35,207 nt of DNA from Actinospica durhamensis (lineage in GTDB: Bacteria > Actinomycetota > Actinomycetes > Streptomycetales > Catenulisporaceae). The stretch is taken from positions 1 through 35,207 of the forward strand of contig NZ_JAGSOG010000065.1 of assembly GCF_018139695.1 (NCBI RefSeq). Reading direction: 5' to 3'. The notes under the pieces were generated by a model, which saw only the letters and a list, made by a program, of their open reading frames with translations, had not been told where the DNA came from and searched no databases. Positions 25,005 to 33,503 of this stretch are shown piece after piece (position 1 is the first letter of the stretch; each line of letters begins with the position of its first letter). The position numbers and the translations under genes are program-made.

Positions 25005-26332
25005 GCCGTTCCGTCCGTCGCAGCCGCGGCGGCCGCGGGCGCGGCGGTCACGATCTCGACGAGCGCCGCGGCACGTTCGGTGTTGCGCACGGCTTCGGCG
25101 GCGTCGGCACCGGTGGCGACCACTTCGCCGGCCCGGCTCCAGGAACTGGTGACCTCGCCCACGACGGTGCCCTCGGCCACGTCCACCTGGACCGAGTGGA
25201 CCCCTTCGGCGTTGCCCGCCGCGTCCACTCCGTCGACCGCCGCCACGCGGCCGGGAGCAGAACTCAGGAAGCGCACCGCCGCGCCGCGCCGGGCACGCCG
25301 CTCCAGACCGGGCCGGCTGGACCCGTTCGGACCGCGCCCGTCGCCGCCGTCCACGTCCAGCACGTGCAGCAGATCGGCGAGCAGGTCGCCGCCGTACGCG
25401 AGGTCGATCAGCTCGACGATGCCGTCTCCCGGCAGCCGGCCGGCGCACTCGATCAGGTGCGGCTCGACGTCGCCGACCAGGATCCACTCGGCGTGCAGCA
25501 CGCCGCTGTGGAACTCCGTGGCCGCGATCAGGTCCCGCATGCGGTGTCGCAGAGCCCGGTCGGCCTCCGGCGACACCGCGGCCGGCACGGAGTGACCGCT
25601 CTCGACCGGATGGCGGCCGGGCTGGACCTGCTTGGCGGTGATGTTGAAGAAGACGACGTCCCCGGCACGGACCAGCGCCTCCACGCTGACTTCGGGCCCG
25701 TGCAACCGCTCCTCGGCCTGGTATCGAGCGGCCTGAGCGTACCCGGCGCGCAGGAACGGCTCCTGCGCCTCGACGGCGATCCGCCAGGCCTGCGCGACGT
25801 CGTCCTGCGGGCCGAGCAGCTGCACGCCGAGACTGGCCTGCCGGTTCGTGGGCTTGAGCACGTACTCCCGCGTGCCGAGGCCGTCGCGGAACCGAGCGAG
25901 ATCCTCCGGGCCCTCGACGACCCGCCAGGCCGGCTGCGGCAGCCCGACCCGCTCGCCGGCCCGGCGCAGCTCGCTCTTGTCGCGCAGCGTCCGGGCCGCC
26001 GAAAGCCCCGCGCCCGGCACCCCCCAGGCGTGCGCCAGAGCAGCCGCGGCGACGACGCCGTACTCGACGCCCGGCATGACGACCCGAACGCCCTCGGGCC
26101 GGGAGACGACATCGGCGAGCCCTTCCGCCCCCGCCTCATCCTGCGTAGGCGCGGCGATCACCGCCCCCACACAGCGGAACGGCGCGACCCGCTCCCCGAT
26201 CCGCCGCCGCTCGATGATCTCCGGCTCGTCGACGACAGCCAGCGACCCGGCCGGCAGCAGCCGGTCCAGGTGCCCGATCCAGGCGACGCTGAAGCCCGCC
26301 AGGACATGCGTGATCGATGACGTACCGTTCAT
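25001..26332 (-). CDS. ATP-grasp ligase (third paralogue, first gene of the operon)
   Basis: The 443-residue protein has YVLKPTNRQASLGVQLL (ATP lysine and loop), GPEVSVEALV, and a metal-site motif in HLIECAGRLPGDGIVELIDLAYG. That RLPGD motif is frequent in amino-acid ligases of biosynthetic clusters. A C-terminal extension of about 130 residues ends in an Ala-rich tail. The ATG is preceded by GGGGAAG. As first gene after the regulatory gap it sets the 5' end of an operon of eight further genes: MFS, argG-like, OTC-like, lyase, PhyH, two ATP-grasps, lyase. The role is inferred to be peptide- or amide-bond formation. Confidence 0.88.
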   Translation of the reverse strand: MNGTSSITHVLAGFSVAWIGHLDRLLPAGSLAVVDEPEIIERRRIGERVAPFRCVGAVIAAPTQDEAGAEGLADVVSRPEGVRVVMPGVEYGVVAAAALAHAWGVPGAGLSAARTLRDKSELRRAGERVGLPQPAWRVVEGPEDLARFRDGLGTREYVLKPTNRQASLGVQLLGPQDDVAQAWRIAVEAQEPFLRAGYAQAARYQAEERLHGPEVSVEALVRAGDVVFFNITAKQVQPGRHPVESGHSVPAAVSPEADRALRHRMRDLIAATEFHSGVLHAEWILVGDVEPHLIECAGRLPGDGIVELIDLAYGGDLLADLLHVLDVDGGDGRGPNGSSRPGLERRARRGAAVRFLSSAPGRVAAVDGVDAAGNAEGVHSVQVDVAEGTVVGEVTSSWSRAGEVVATGADAAEAVRNTERAAALVEIVTAAPAAAAAATDGTA

Positions 26333-26870
26333 GTGCTTCCCCGCTTACACGTGGTTCCCGGCGCGAGCTCCACCCCGACGATCCGCCGCGGCCGCTCTCT
26401 CGACAAGTCATGCATATCAGTGCCATGTGCCACGTGACCTAGCCCATGACGAAGCCGGGCGACCCCATCACTGGGCGCCCCGACATGGTGACGGACGATG
26501 CTCACGAGACTCAGAGGAGTATGAGAGATGTCATCGTGCCCTGGCAAAACTGTCTCAACATCTGTCACAGATACATGACAGGCGCAACACGAGGCGGCAT
26601 CGCAAGCCTCATACGCCGAGTTATCCTGTGGTGAGTATCTAGTTATCTACTATGGCGATGAGCAGCGCATATGGCTAGATTGACCGACCGGGCTGGGCAT
26701 TGCACCGCTTGTCCGAGCCGTTAAGTAGTGGATGGCGAGCGAAAGTATCGGCTACTGAGACGCTGGCCCGTCCAGGATTCCATCAACCCATACATGTACA
26801 TGATCAAGACCCGCCGAGGACATGACCGCTGGCACGCTCCTCAATCCGGCAAACGGTGCATCTCGCGTGC
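26333..26870. promoter_or_regulatory. 538-bp non-coding region upstream of the ATP-grasp/arginine-type operon
   Basis: No convincing gene is present; a 62-codon plus-strand frame at 26446-26634 lacks a ribosome site and protein-like composition. The region is less GC-rich than its surroundings and must hold the leftward operon promoter. It contains a perfect dyad CTGTCA-N8-TGACAG (26562-26581). Two AGTTATC direct repeats (26619-26625 and 26641-26647) are spaced 22 bp, about two helical turns. A TACATGTA palindrome lies near 26792. No -35/-10 pair stands out. Confidence 0.5.
26562..26581. promoter_or_regulatory. Candidate operator dyad CTGTCA-N8-TGACAG
   Basis: A perfect 6-bp inverted repeat with an 8-bp spacer lies 230 bp upstream of the first ATP-grasp gene. 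No DNA-binding regulator is encoded in the operon itself; the nearest is the response regulator at 28223-28900. Confidence 0.35.
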
Positions 26871-28226
26871 TCAGTCGGCGGTGCGGGGCAAGACGATGCG
26901 CACCAGCGCGCCGCCGCCGGGTGCGTCTGCGATCGTGATGGACCCGCCGTGGGCGGCCGCGATCTCCTTCGCGAGGGCGAGGCCGAGGCCGCTGGTCCCA
27001 CTCCCGCGCTCGCGGCTCGCATCGAGGCGGACGAAGCGGTCGAAGACACGCTCGCGCTCCTCGGCCGGGATCCCCGGGCCGTCGTCCGCGATCTCGATCG
27101 CCACGGTGTCGGGCGCGGCCGCGTCGACGCTGAGCGCCACGCTTGTGCGGGCATGGCGGATCGCGTTGTCCAGGATGTTGCGCAGCAACCGCTCCAACTG
27201 CTCGGGTTCGCCGAGCACCCGTGCCTGCGCGGCGGCGGCGGTTGGGTGAAACTCGACGGGCACCCGTGCGGTGCCGGTGCTCGCGCAGACCTCCCGGACG
27301 AGCGGCTCGAGCGCGACGGGGCGGCGTGCCTGAACCAGGTGCCGGTCGTCGCTGCGGGCGAGCAGCAGCAGTCGCTCGACGAGGGATTCGAGCCTGGTGG
27401 ACTGGCGCATGACGCGTTCGGCGATCTCACTCCACGGTGCGTGTTCCGGGTGGGCGAGGCCGACTTCGAGCGTGGTGCGGATGGCTGCGAGCGGGGTGCG
27501 CAGTTCGTGCGAGGCGTCGGCGACGAATCTGCGCTGGCGCACCGCCGAGTCCTCGATGCGGGCGAGCATGCCGTTCATGGTGCGGGCCAGTTCGCCGATC
27601 TCGTCGCGGGCGGCGGGTTCGGGCACGCGCCGGGAGAGGTCGGCCGCGGTGATCTCGGTGGTGGTGCGGCGGATCTGCTCGACCGGTCGCAGTGCCCTGC
27701 CCACCACCAGCCAGACGGTGCCGCTCGCCAGCAGCAGGATGGCCGGGACGCCGATCAGCAGGAGCCGGGCGAAGGTCTCGTTGATCTGGCTGAGCGAGGT
27801 GGTCGTCGTCAGGGTGACGATGTCGACATCGTGCCCGTCCACGGTGGTGTGTGTCGCGAAGGCCTGCAGTTCGTTGCCGAGTCCGGGGTCGACCGCGGGC
27901 CGGCGCACCGGCGTGTCGCTGCCGGGCGCGAGCGTGTAGACGGCGTCGTACTCGGTCAGGCCGCGTGTGGCGGCCAGAACGGTGGTCCCGTCCGCGGCGA
28001 GCACCTGGGCCTCGGCGTTCGCATCGAGGGGCGAGGCGGGCAGCGGATTCGGCCACCGGCCGGCCTGGCCGGACTGCTCGATCTGCGCGGCGTACGTGCT
28101 CAGCTGGTTCTCCACGGTGCCGCGCGCGGATCCGCGCTGCACCAGGTACAGGATCACCAGGCCGAGTGCGACCGCGACGGTCAGCGCCACGCCCGCCACC
28201 GCCGTCACCCGCGTCCGGACGGTCAC
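26871..28226 (-). CDS. Two-component sensor histidine kinase
   Basis: The 451-residue kinase has a transmembrane helix at about 8-29, an extracytoplasmic sensor region to about 153 and a second helix at about 154-176. A HAMP-like segment follows. The H box SHELRTPL carries phospho-acceptor His240, the N box is LLRNILDNAIRHA, and the ATP lid motifs are DDGPGIP and GTSGLGLALA. It is the last gene of the MMPL-regulator-kinase operon, and its start overlaps the response regulator stop in ATGA. It probably senses an envelope or lipid signal and phosphorylates the adjacent regulator. Confidence 0.95.
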   Translation of the reverse strand: MTVRTRVTAVAGVALTVAVALGLVILYLVQRGSARGTVENQLSTYAAQIEQSGQAGRWPNPLPASPLDANAEAQVLAADGTTVLAATRGLTEYDAVYTLAPGSDTPVRRPAVDPGLGNELQAFATHTTVDGHDVDIVTLTTTTSLSQINETFARLLLIGVPAILLLASGTVWLVVGRALRPVEQIRRTTTEITAADLSRRVPEPAARDEIGELARTMNGMLARIEDSAVRQRRFVADASHELRTPLAAIRTTLEVGLAHPEHAPWSEIAERVMRQSTRLESLVERLLLLARSDDRHLVQARRPVALEPLVREVCASTGTARVPVEFHPTAAAAQARVLGEPEQLERLLRNILDNAIRHARTSVALSVDAAAPDTVAIEIADDGPGIPAEERERVFDRFVRLDASRERGSGTSGLGLALAKEIAAAHGGSITIADAPGGGALVRIVLPRTAD

Positions 28227-28900
28227 CGCGGCTCCTCGCGGATCAGGTAGCCCTCACCGCGCACGGTCTCGATCAGCGCGGGCCCGCCGCCGGCCTCGAT
28301 CTTCCGGCGCAGCCGGTGGACGGTGACCTCGACGACGGAGGGCCCGCCGTCGTAGGCCGCGTCCCAGCAGTGCTCGAGCAGTTCGGTCTTGGACACCACC
28401 CGCCCGCGACGGCGCAGCAGGTGTTCGAGGACGGCGACCTCCCGGGTGGTCACCTCCAGGTCCCGGCCGCGGAGGCGGACGGTGCGGGCGGCCGGGTCCA
28501 GCGCCAGGCCGGCGGCCTCGAGGACCGCGGGCCTGACGCCGAGCCCGCGGCGGGTCAGCGCGCGCAGGTGGGCCAGGAGTACCGGATAGGAGAAGGGCTT
28601 GGCCAGGTAGTCGTCGGCCCCGGAGTCGAGCCCCTCGGCGTGGTCGAGGTCCTCGTCCATGGCGGTGAGCATCAGAATCGGGGCCCACAGGCCCTGCTCG
28701 CGCAGCCGCCGGCACACCTGGTAGCCGTCCATCCCGGGCAGCATCACGTCCAGGAAGATCACGTCGGGCGAGGTCTCCTGCGCCTTCCAGAGCCCGTCGA
28801 CGCCGTCGCTCGCCACGTCCACGACGTAGCCCTCGGCCCCGAGGCCCCAGGCGAGCGACGCGGCCATGTCCGGCTCGTCCTCGACCACCAGTACCCGCAT
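28223..28900 (-). CDS. OmpR-family response regulator
   Basis: The 225-residue protein has a receiver domain with the acidic pair Glu7-Asp8, phospho-acceptor Asp51 in VIFLDVMLPGMDG, and the conserved lysine in YLAKPFS. A C-terminal winged-helix DNA-binding domain follows (VSKTELLEHCWDAAYDGGPSVVEVTVHRLRRKIE). Its ATG begins at the base following the MMPL stop and its stop overlaps the kinase start, so the three genes are one unit. The likely target is the promoter of its own operon upstream of the MMPL gene. Confidence 0.95.
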   Translation of the reverse strand: MRVLVVEDEPDMAASLAWGLGAEGYVVDVASDGVDGLWKAQETSPDVIFLDVMLPGMDGYQVCRRLREQGLWAPILMLTAMDEDLDHAEGLDSGADDYLAKPFSYPVLLAHLRALTRRGLGVRPAVLEAAGLALDPAARTVRLRGRDLEVTTREVAVLEHLLRRRGRVVSKTELLEHCWDAAYDGGPSVVEVTVHRLRRKIEAGGGPALIETVRGEGYLIREEPR

Positions 28901-31063
28901 CTATCCAGCATCCCCTACCGGTTGTGGCGTCGGCGCCGGCTCCCCGTGCGGCTGCGGCGTGTCGGGCGCGATCCGCAGCAGGCGGGCGGCCCACGACGGC
29001 ATCCACCAGTTGAGCCGGCCGAAGAGCGAGACCAGCGCCGGCAGCAGCAGCATCCGCACGACCACCGCGTCGAGCAGCACGCCGGCGGCCAGTCCCGCCG
29101 CGATCTCCCGCACGGAGATGTCGTTGGCCGACGAGAGCGAGGCGAGCGCGAAGAACAGGATCAGCGCCGCGCTGGTGACCAGCCGCCCGGTGTGTGAGAC
29201 GCCTTCGATGATGCCCTGCCTGGTCGAGCCGGTGCGCTCGTAGCCCTCGCGGACCCGGGCGAGGATGAACACCTCGTAGTCCATCGAGATGCCGAACAGG
29301 AACCCGAAGATCAGCACCGGGGCGAGCCGGTCGATCGCGCCGTAGCTACGCGCGCCCCACAGCGCCTGCATGCCGAGGCCGTGCTGGAAGACCAGCACGA
29401 GCAGCCCGTAGGAGGCCGCGACGGACAGGGCGTTGAGCAAGACCGCCTTCGCCGGCAGCACGATCGACTTCAGCCCGCGCGCCAGCAGCAGGAACGTCAT
29501 GAGCGCCACGACCGCGAACAGGATCGGGAACGCCCCGTAGGCGGAGTGGGTCACATCGAGGTTGAGCGCACCCTCTCCGCCGACGAGCGCGCCGTGCGGA
29601 ACGGTGCGCTCGATGTCCGCGAGCGAGGTGCCGCCCTGCGAGGTGCCGACCTCGGAGTCCGGAATCGCGAAGACCATCGCCGACCCGCCCTGCTGCCACG
29701 TGCTCCCAGTCGGGGCCACCACCCCGTGCACGCTGGGCAGCGAGGAGAGCGCGGAGGCCACCGATGCGGCGTCGGCGGCGTGCGGGACGTAGACCGGCAC
29801 CGTCGTCAACGTACCCCCGGGAAACCCGTCGGCCTCCAGCGCGCGCAGGCCGTCGGTGTAGCTGCCGCTGGTCGCCAGGCTGCTCGTCGTCGGCAGACTG
29901 ATGTTGATGGTCGCGGCGACGCCCGCAAGCGTGCCGAGGACCCCCAGACCCACGACCGCCGCGAGCACGCGGTACCGGATGATCAGCTCAGCCCAGCCGG
30001 TCCAGAACCGGCTCGCCCTGCCCGACCTGCGTCGGCGCGGCCAGTCGAGGCGCGGCCCGATCGTCGACAGGAGCGCCGGCAGCAGCGTGAGCGCGACCAG
30101 CGTCGCGCTGGAGGGGATGAAGAGCCCGGAGACGCCGATCCCGCGCACCAGCGAGTTCGGCACCACGACCAGCGCGAACAGCCCGAGCGAGGCGACCGTG
30201 CCACTGAACCACACCGAGTGCCCCGCCCGCCGGACCGCCTCATGCACGGCCTGCGCATTGTCCCGCCCCGCCGCACGCTCCTCACGCCAGCGGGTTACGA
30301 CCAGAAGCGAGTAGTCGATCGACAGGCCCAAGCCCAGCAGCGCAACGATGAACTGCACAGACGGATTGATCGGCGAGGACGACGGCATGACATAGGTCAG
30401 CGCGTAGATCAGCAACTGCATCGTCAACACCGAGATCAGCGCCATGATGAGCGGCAGCGCCGCCAGCAACGACCCGAACACCCAGACCAGCACCACCAGC
30501 GCCCCGAGCGCCCCGACGATCAGCTCACTGATCAGCGTCGTATTGCCGCCGCTGGTATTTCCGGCATCCAGAGCCCGCAGACTCGTGCCGTCCACATGAA
30601 GCCCGGGCGCCGCGCGCTCAGCGGCCGTAGTGAGCGCGTCGACCTGATCCGTAGTCATGTCGTCGTTGGTATCCGGCGGATACGCGAGCACCACGGTGCT
30701 CGTGCCCCCACGCCCGACCAGCGCCTGCGAACCAGTCGCCGCGTACGACACCACCCGCATCCGCGGCTCAGCCTTCGCAATCGCCGCGTCAACAGCACGC
30801 AACTGAGCACCAGCAGCCGAACCGGAGACGGTCTCGCCCGCCGGAAGCCCAAGAACAAGCACCCCCGGATCCGAAGTCGCACCCCCGTAGCGCAAGGCGA
30901 TCTGCGCATCGGCCGTATACGCCGCGCTGTTCACATGAATGCCGCTCACCAGCCGGCTCGACACGCTCGGCGCGACAACAATGCCGACAATGGTGACCGC
31001 CAACCAAGCCACCATCACCTTCAGCCTGTTCCGCACCACCCAGGCGCTGAGTCTCTCCACCAC
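28901..31063 (-). CDS. MMPL-family RND transporter
   Basis: The protein of about 720 residues has the two-fold repeat of MMPL/RND exporters: one N-terminal helix, an extracytoplasmic domain (about 35-180), a block of membrane helices, a second external domain and a second helix block. The proton-relay motifs GLSIDYSLLV and GISMDYEVFIL are intact. MMPL proteins move lipids, siderophores or hydrophobic drugs. The frame opens at GTG 31063; the next codon, GTG 31060, has better spacing to the strong AGGAGG, so residue 1 is uncertain. Regulation by the co-transcribed two-component system is likely. Confidence 0.93.
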   Translation of the reverse strand: MVERLSAWVVRNRLKVMVAWLAVTIVGIVVAPSVSSRLVSGIHVNSAAYTADAQIALRYGGATSDPGVLVLGLPAGETVSGSAAGAQLRAVDAAIAKAEPRMRVVSYAATGSQALVGRGGTSTVVLAYPPDTNDDMTTDQVDALTTAAERAAPGLHVDGTSLRALDAGNTSGGNTTLISELIVGALGALVVLVWVFGSLLAALPLIMALISVLTMQLLIYALTYVMPSSSPINPSVQFIVALLGLGLSIDYSLLVVTRWREERAAGRDNAQAVHEAVRRAGHSVWFSGTVASLGLFALVVVPNSLVRGIGVSGLFIPSSATLVALTLLPALLSTIGPRLDWPRRRRSGRASRFWTGWAELIIRYRVLAAVVGLGVLGTLAGVAATINISLPTTSSLATSGSYTDGLRALEADGFPGGTLTTVPVYVPHAADAASVASALSSLPSVHGVVAPTGSTWQQGGSAMVFAIPDSEVGTSQGGTSLADIERTVPHGALVGGEGALNLDVTHSAYGAFPILFAVVALMTFLLLARGLKSIVLPAKAVLLNALSVAASYGLLVLVFQHGLGMQALWGARSYGAIDRLAPVLIFGFLFGISMDYEVFILARVREGYERTGSTRQGIIEGVSHTGRLVTSAALILFFALASLSSANDISVREIAAGLAAGVLLDAVVVRMLLLPALVSLFGRLNWWMPSWAARLLRIAPDTPQPHGEPAPTPQPVGDAG

Positions 31064-31449
31064 TTCCTCCTCAGGTCAGTTCACTCGACCCAGAGGCTAG
31101 GAACCGGCACCTTACACCCCGCTTACGCGCAGGTCGGGCGGCCTACTCACGGGTCTTCGGCCCCGACCACACCGACACCGGGGCGGTCCGGGACGAACTC
31201 GCACGCCGGGGAAAGGCGGCGGGATCGCCCGGCGGCTGATCGCACCCGGTCACGGTCCTGATTCGGTCCTGATTCAATGTGCCCCTCCCTTGAGGCGTGG
31301 CTCGGCCCACGGCTACACTTCAGCGCGCAATACCCGCGCGTATCTTGGTGGAGGCGCGGGCACGACCGGGCAGTTGCCCACTCGCCACTTCAGCGCCATC
31401 TGTGCACGTCAAGCCAACGACGAAGCAACCGAGCCGGCTGGGGGAATCG
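31064..31449. promoter_or_regulatory. Divergent promoter region between MMPL and surface-protein operons
   Basis: This 386-bp gap lies between two divergent operons. No gene is supported: an upstream extension of the rightward frame to 31297 has no ribosome site and an Arg/Pro-rich composition. An exact 11-bp tandem repeat CGGTCCTGATT occurs at 31253-31263 and 31264-31274, one turn apart, and is a plausible response-regulator site because OmpR-type proteins bind direct repeats. Confidence 0.5.
31253..31274. repeat. Exact 11-bp direct tandem repeat, possible OmpR-type binding site
   Basis: Two adjacent copies of CGGTCCTGATT, centre to centre 11 bp, lie in the divergent promoter region 190 bp upstream of the MMPL start. 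OmpR/PhoB-class regulators usually recognise tandem repeats with this period. The assignment to the neighbouring response regulator is inference. Confidence 0.45.
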
Positions 31450-32613
31450 GTGTTCGAAGATCCCGCTCAGACACACGGGCGCGGGCCTGGCGGCGCCGCG
31501 ACCTCCGACCCCGGGACCAGCGATTCCTGGACCAGTGATTCCTGGCCCGAGCGGGTGGACGAGACCTGGCCGAATGCTTCCTGGCAGCCCAGGCAGCCCA
31601 GACGGCGCAGGGGCGCGCCGCCGGTCAGGGCGCTTCTGACCAGAGGCCGATGGGACGGCGCTTGGGCCGCGGTCGCCCGGCTGCGGGGGATCGAGGAAGG
31701 CATACCCCTGCGGTGGTGGGCCACCGCGGCGGCCGGCGCCTTGGTTTTGGCCGCGGGTACGGCCGGCCTGGTCGCGCTCACCGCCGACCGCGATGCCGGA
31801 TCGGCGGCGGCGTCGTCCGCGCCGTACGCCGCCGGGACCGCGCAGTACGCGGCCGCGCACTGGGCCGTGGGCGCGGTCGGCACCCGACACGTGGTGGCGT
31901 GCGATGTGACGGAGTGCGCGCTGCTGCACTCGATGGGGTTCCCGGCCACCTCGCTGGTCGCGGTCCGCTCGGGGATATCCGACCTCGAACAGGCGGACGT
32001 CGTGGTGAGCACTCCGCTGCTGCGGCGGGAGTTCGGCGCCGGTCTCGACGCGCTCGTCTCCACCGAGCCGCTGGCCGTGTTCGGCGCGGGCAGCGGGCGC
32101 GTGCAGATCGATGCGATCGCCCTGGACGGCCCGGCCGATTACGCCCGGCGGCTCGGGGCCGACCGCTCCGAGCGGCGGACCGCCGGCGCCGAACTGCTGA
32201 CCAACTCGCGGCTCAGGCTGAGTCAGGCGGCCCGGAGCGAACTGGCCGCGGGGCTCGTCGACAATCGCACGTGCGCGCTGCTCGCCCTACTTTCCGACAG
32301 CGGCTCGCTCTCCGTCACCGCCTTCACCTCGCCCGGACCGGGCGCCGGACCGGACATCCCCTGGCCTGGCGTGGTGATCAGTACGTACAGCGGAGATCCC
32401 GTCCCCGGTACGAGGCAGGCGGCGACACGATTGCGTACGATCGCCGAAAGCCAGCAGAGCCCGTTCGCGCCCATGCAGATCACCGACGTCGGCACGTCCG
32501 CAGCGCCGAGCACACCCGCACCCGCGGAAGTGCTTCAAACGCCACAGCCCGCTCTCGAGGTCCTGTTCGCCGAGCCCGCGCCCCTCGAACTGCTCACCGG
32601 TAGCGGCACGTGA
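31450..32613 (+). CDS. Membrane-anchored extracytoplasmic protein of unknown function
   Basis: I do not recognise a family. From GTG 31450 (GGGGGA five bases upstream) the protein has 387 residues: a charged Trp/Pro-rich cytoplasmic head of about 90 residues, one membrane helix (WWATAAAGALVLAAGTAGLVALTA, about 92-115) and an external region. The external part has an alpha/beta look (VVACDVTECALLHSMGFPATSLVAV, VVVSTPLLRREFG) and a cysteine pair in ACDVTEC. It ends in a Pro/Ala-rich tail. The stop overlaps the next gene in GTGA. Its operon partners are a DUF4397 protein and a sortase-like protein, so it probably belongs to a cell-surface assembly. No LPxTG-type signal is evident. Confidence 0.8.
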   Translation: MFEDPAQTHGRGPGGAATSDPGTSDSWTSDSWPERVDETWPNASWQPRQPRRRRGAPPVRALLTRGRWDGAWAAVARLRGIEEGIPLRWWATAAAGALVLAAGTAGLVALTADRDAGSAAASSAPYAAGTAQYAAAHWAVGAVGTRHVVACDVTECALLHSMGFPATSLVAVRSGISDLEQADVVVSTPLLRREFGAGLDALVSTEPLAVFGAGSGRVQIDAIALDGPADYARRLGADRSERRTAGAELLTNSRLRLSQAARSELAAGLVDNRTCALLALLSDSGSLSVTAFTSPGPGAGPDIPWPGVVISTYSGDPVPGTRQAATRLRTIAESQQSPFAPMQITDVGTSAAPSTPAPAEVLQTPQPALEVLFAEPAPLELLTGSGT

Positions 32614-33503
32614 ACCTCACCGGCGCCCCTGCCCGTCCACCCCGAGCGACTCCGCAACCGCGCCGAGGCCCGGCCCGGCTGCTCGCCGCCGCCGTGGCGT
32701 TCGCGGCGGCCTTCAGCTGCGTACCCGCGCATGCCGCGAGCCCCGAACCGTTCGGGTGGATACGACTGGCTCACTTCTCACCCGACACCCCGGCCGTCGA
32801 CGTGTATCTCTACTCTTACGGCGGACACACCGCCGACTTCGTGCTCGACCACGTCGCGTATGCGACGGCCTCCCCGTACGAGGAGGTCGCACCAGGGATC
32901 TACACCGTCGCCATGCGCAGCGCCGGAGCGCCCGCGACCTCCGCCCCCGTGATCAGCACCACCGTCACCGTGGCAGCGGACCGCGCCTACACGATCGCGG
33001 GGCTCGGGCCGCTCGACGCGCTCACCCTCGACGTCCTCGACGACCAACTCACGGCGCCCTCGGGCAAGACGGAGATCAGGCTGATCGAGGCCTCCCTGCG
33101 TGATCCCGCCGTCTCGATCACTGCATCGCAGGGTACTGCTCCGATCAGCATCCGCTTTCCCGCCGTCACCGGGTACACGCCGGTGGCCTCCGGAGTTCGA
33201 GAACTGGCACTCGCCACACCTGGCGGATCCGCGCAAGTACGGATGGATCTACAGCAGGCGACGACCCATACCCTCGTCGTCCTCGACTCCGCGGGCACCA
33301 CTCCGCGCCTGCTCGACCTGACGGATGCGGTCGGCACGGCGGCGATCCCCCGCGGAGGCGTCCAAACCGGCCTCGGCGGCACGGCCGGCTCCGCCCGTCC
33401 GGGTGTTCCCGTGGCCGAGGACGTGCTGTGGGCGGCCGTCGTCCTGGCCGGCGCGGGAATCGTGGTCTTCGCGGGCCGGCGTCTGCGGGGCTACGCGGGA
33501 TGA
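32610..33503 (+). CDS. Secreted DUF4397-domain protein with C-terminal membrane anchor
   Basis: The 297-residue protein has a signal sequence (RGPARLLAAAVAFAAAFSCVPAHA, cleavage likely near residue 43). A DUF4397-type beta domain follows, beginning IRLAHFSPDTPAVDVYLYSYG, which is the diagnostic start of that family. A Gly/Thr-rich linker leads to a C-terminal membrane helix (LWAAVVLAGAGIVVFAG) followed by a basic tail (RRLRG). DUF4397 proteins often sit next to class F sortases in actinobacteria. It begins with GTG 32610 in the preceding stop and its own stop overlaps the sortase ATG. No canonical sorting motif is visible before the helix. Confidence 0.88.
   Translation: MNLTGAPARPPRATPQPRRGPARLLAAAVAFAAAFSCVPAHAASPEPFGWIRLAHFSPDTPAVDVYLYSYGGHTADFVLDHVAYATASPYEEVAPGIYTVAMRSAGAPATSAPVISTTVTVAADRAYTIAGLGPLDALTLDVLDDQLTAPSGKTEIRLIEASLRDPAVSITASQGTAPISIRFPAVTGYTPVASGVRELALATPGGSAQVRMDLQQATTHTLVVLDSAGTTPRLLDLTDAVGTAAIPRGGVQTGLGGTAGSARPGVPVAEDVLWAAVVLAGAGIVVFAGRRLRGYAG

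Noticed and set aside
23619-25595. 658-codon plus-strand ORF opposite the MFS gene
   Set aside because: Its composition is low-complexity Gly/Arg/Asp/Gln, with no domain and no ribosome site. The minus strand encodes a clear 12-helix transporter.
26446-26634. 62-codon plus-strand ORF in the regulatory gap
   Set aside because: There is no ribosome site, no recognisable family and an unlikely composition, and it overlaps the candidate operators.
31297-31449. N-terminal extension of the anchored protein to ATG 31297
   Set aside because: The extension has no ribosome site and reads as Arg/Pro/Ala-rich noise, while GTG 31450 has GGGGGA at proper spacing.
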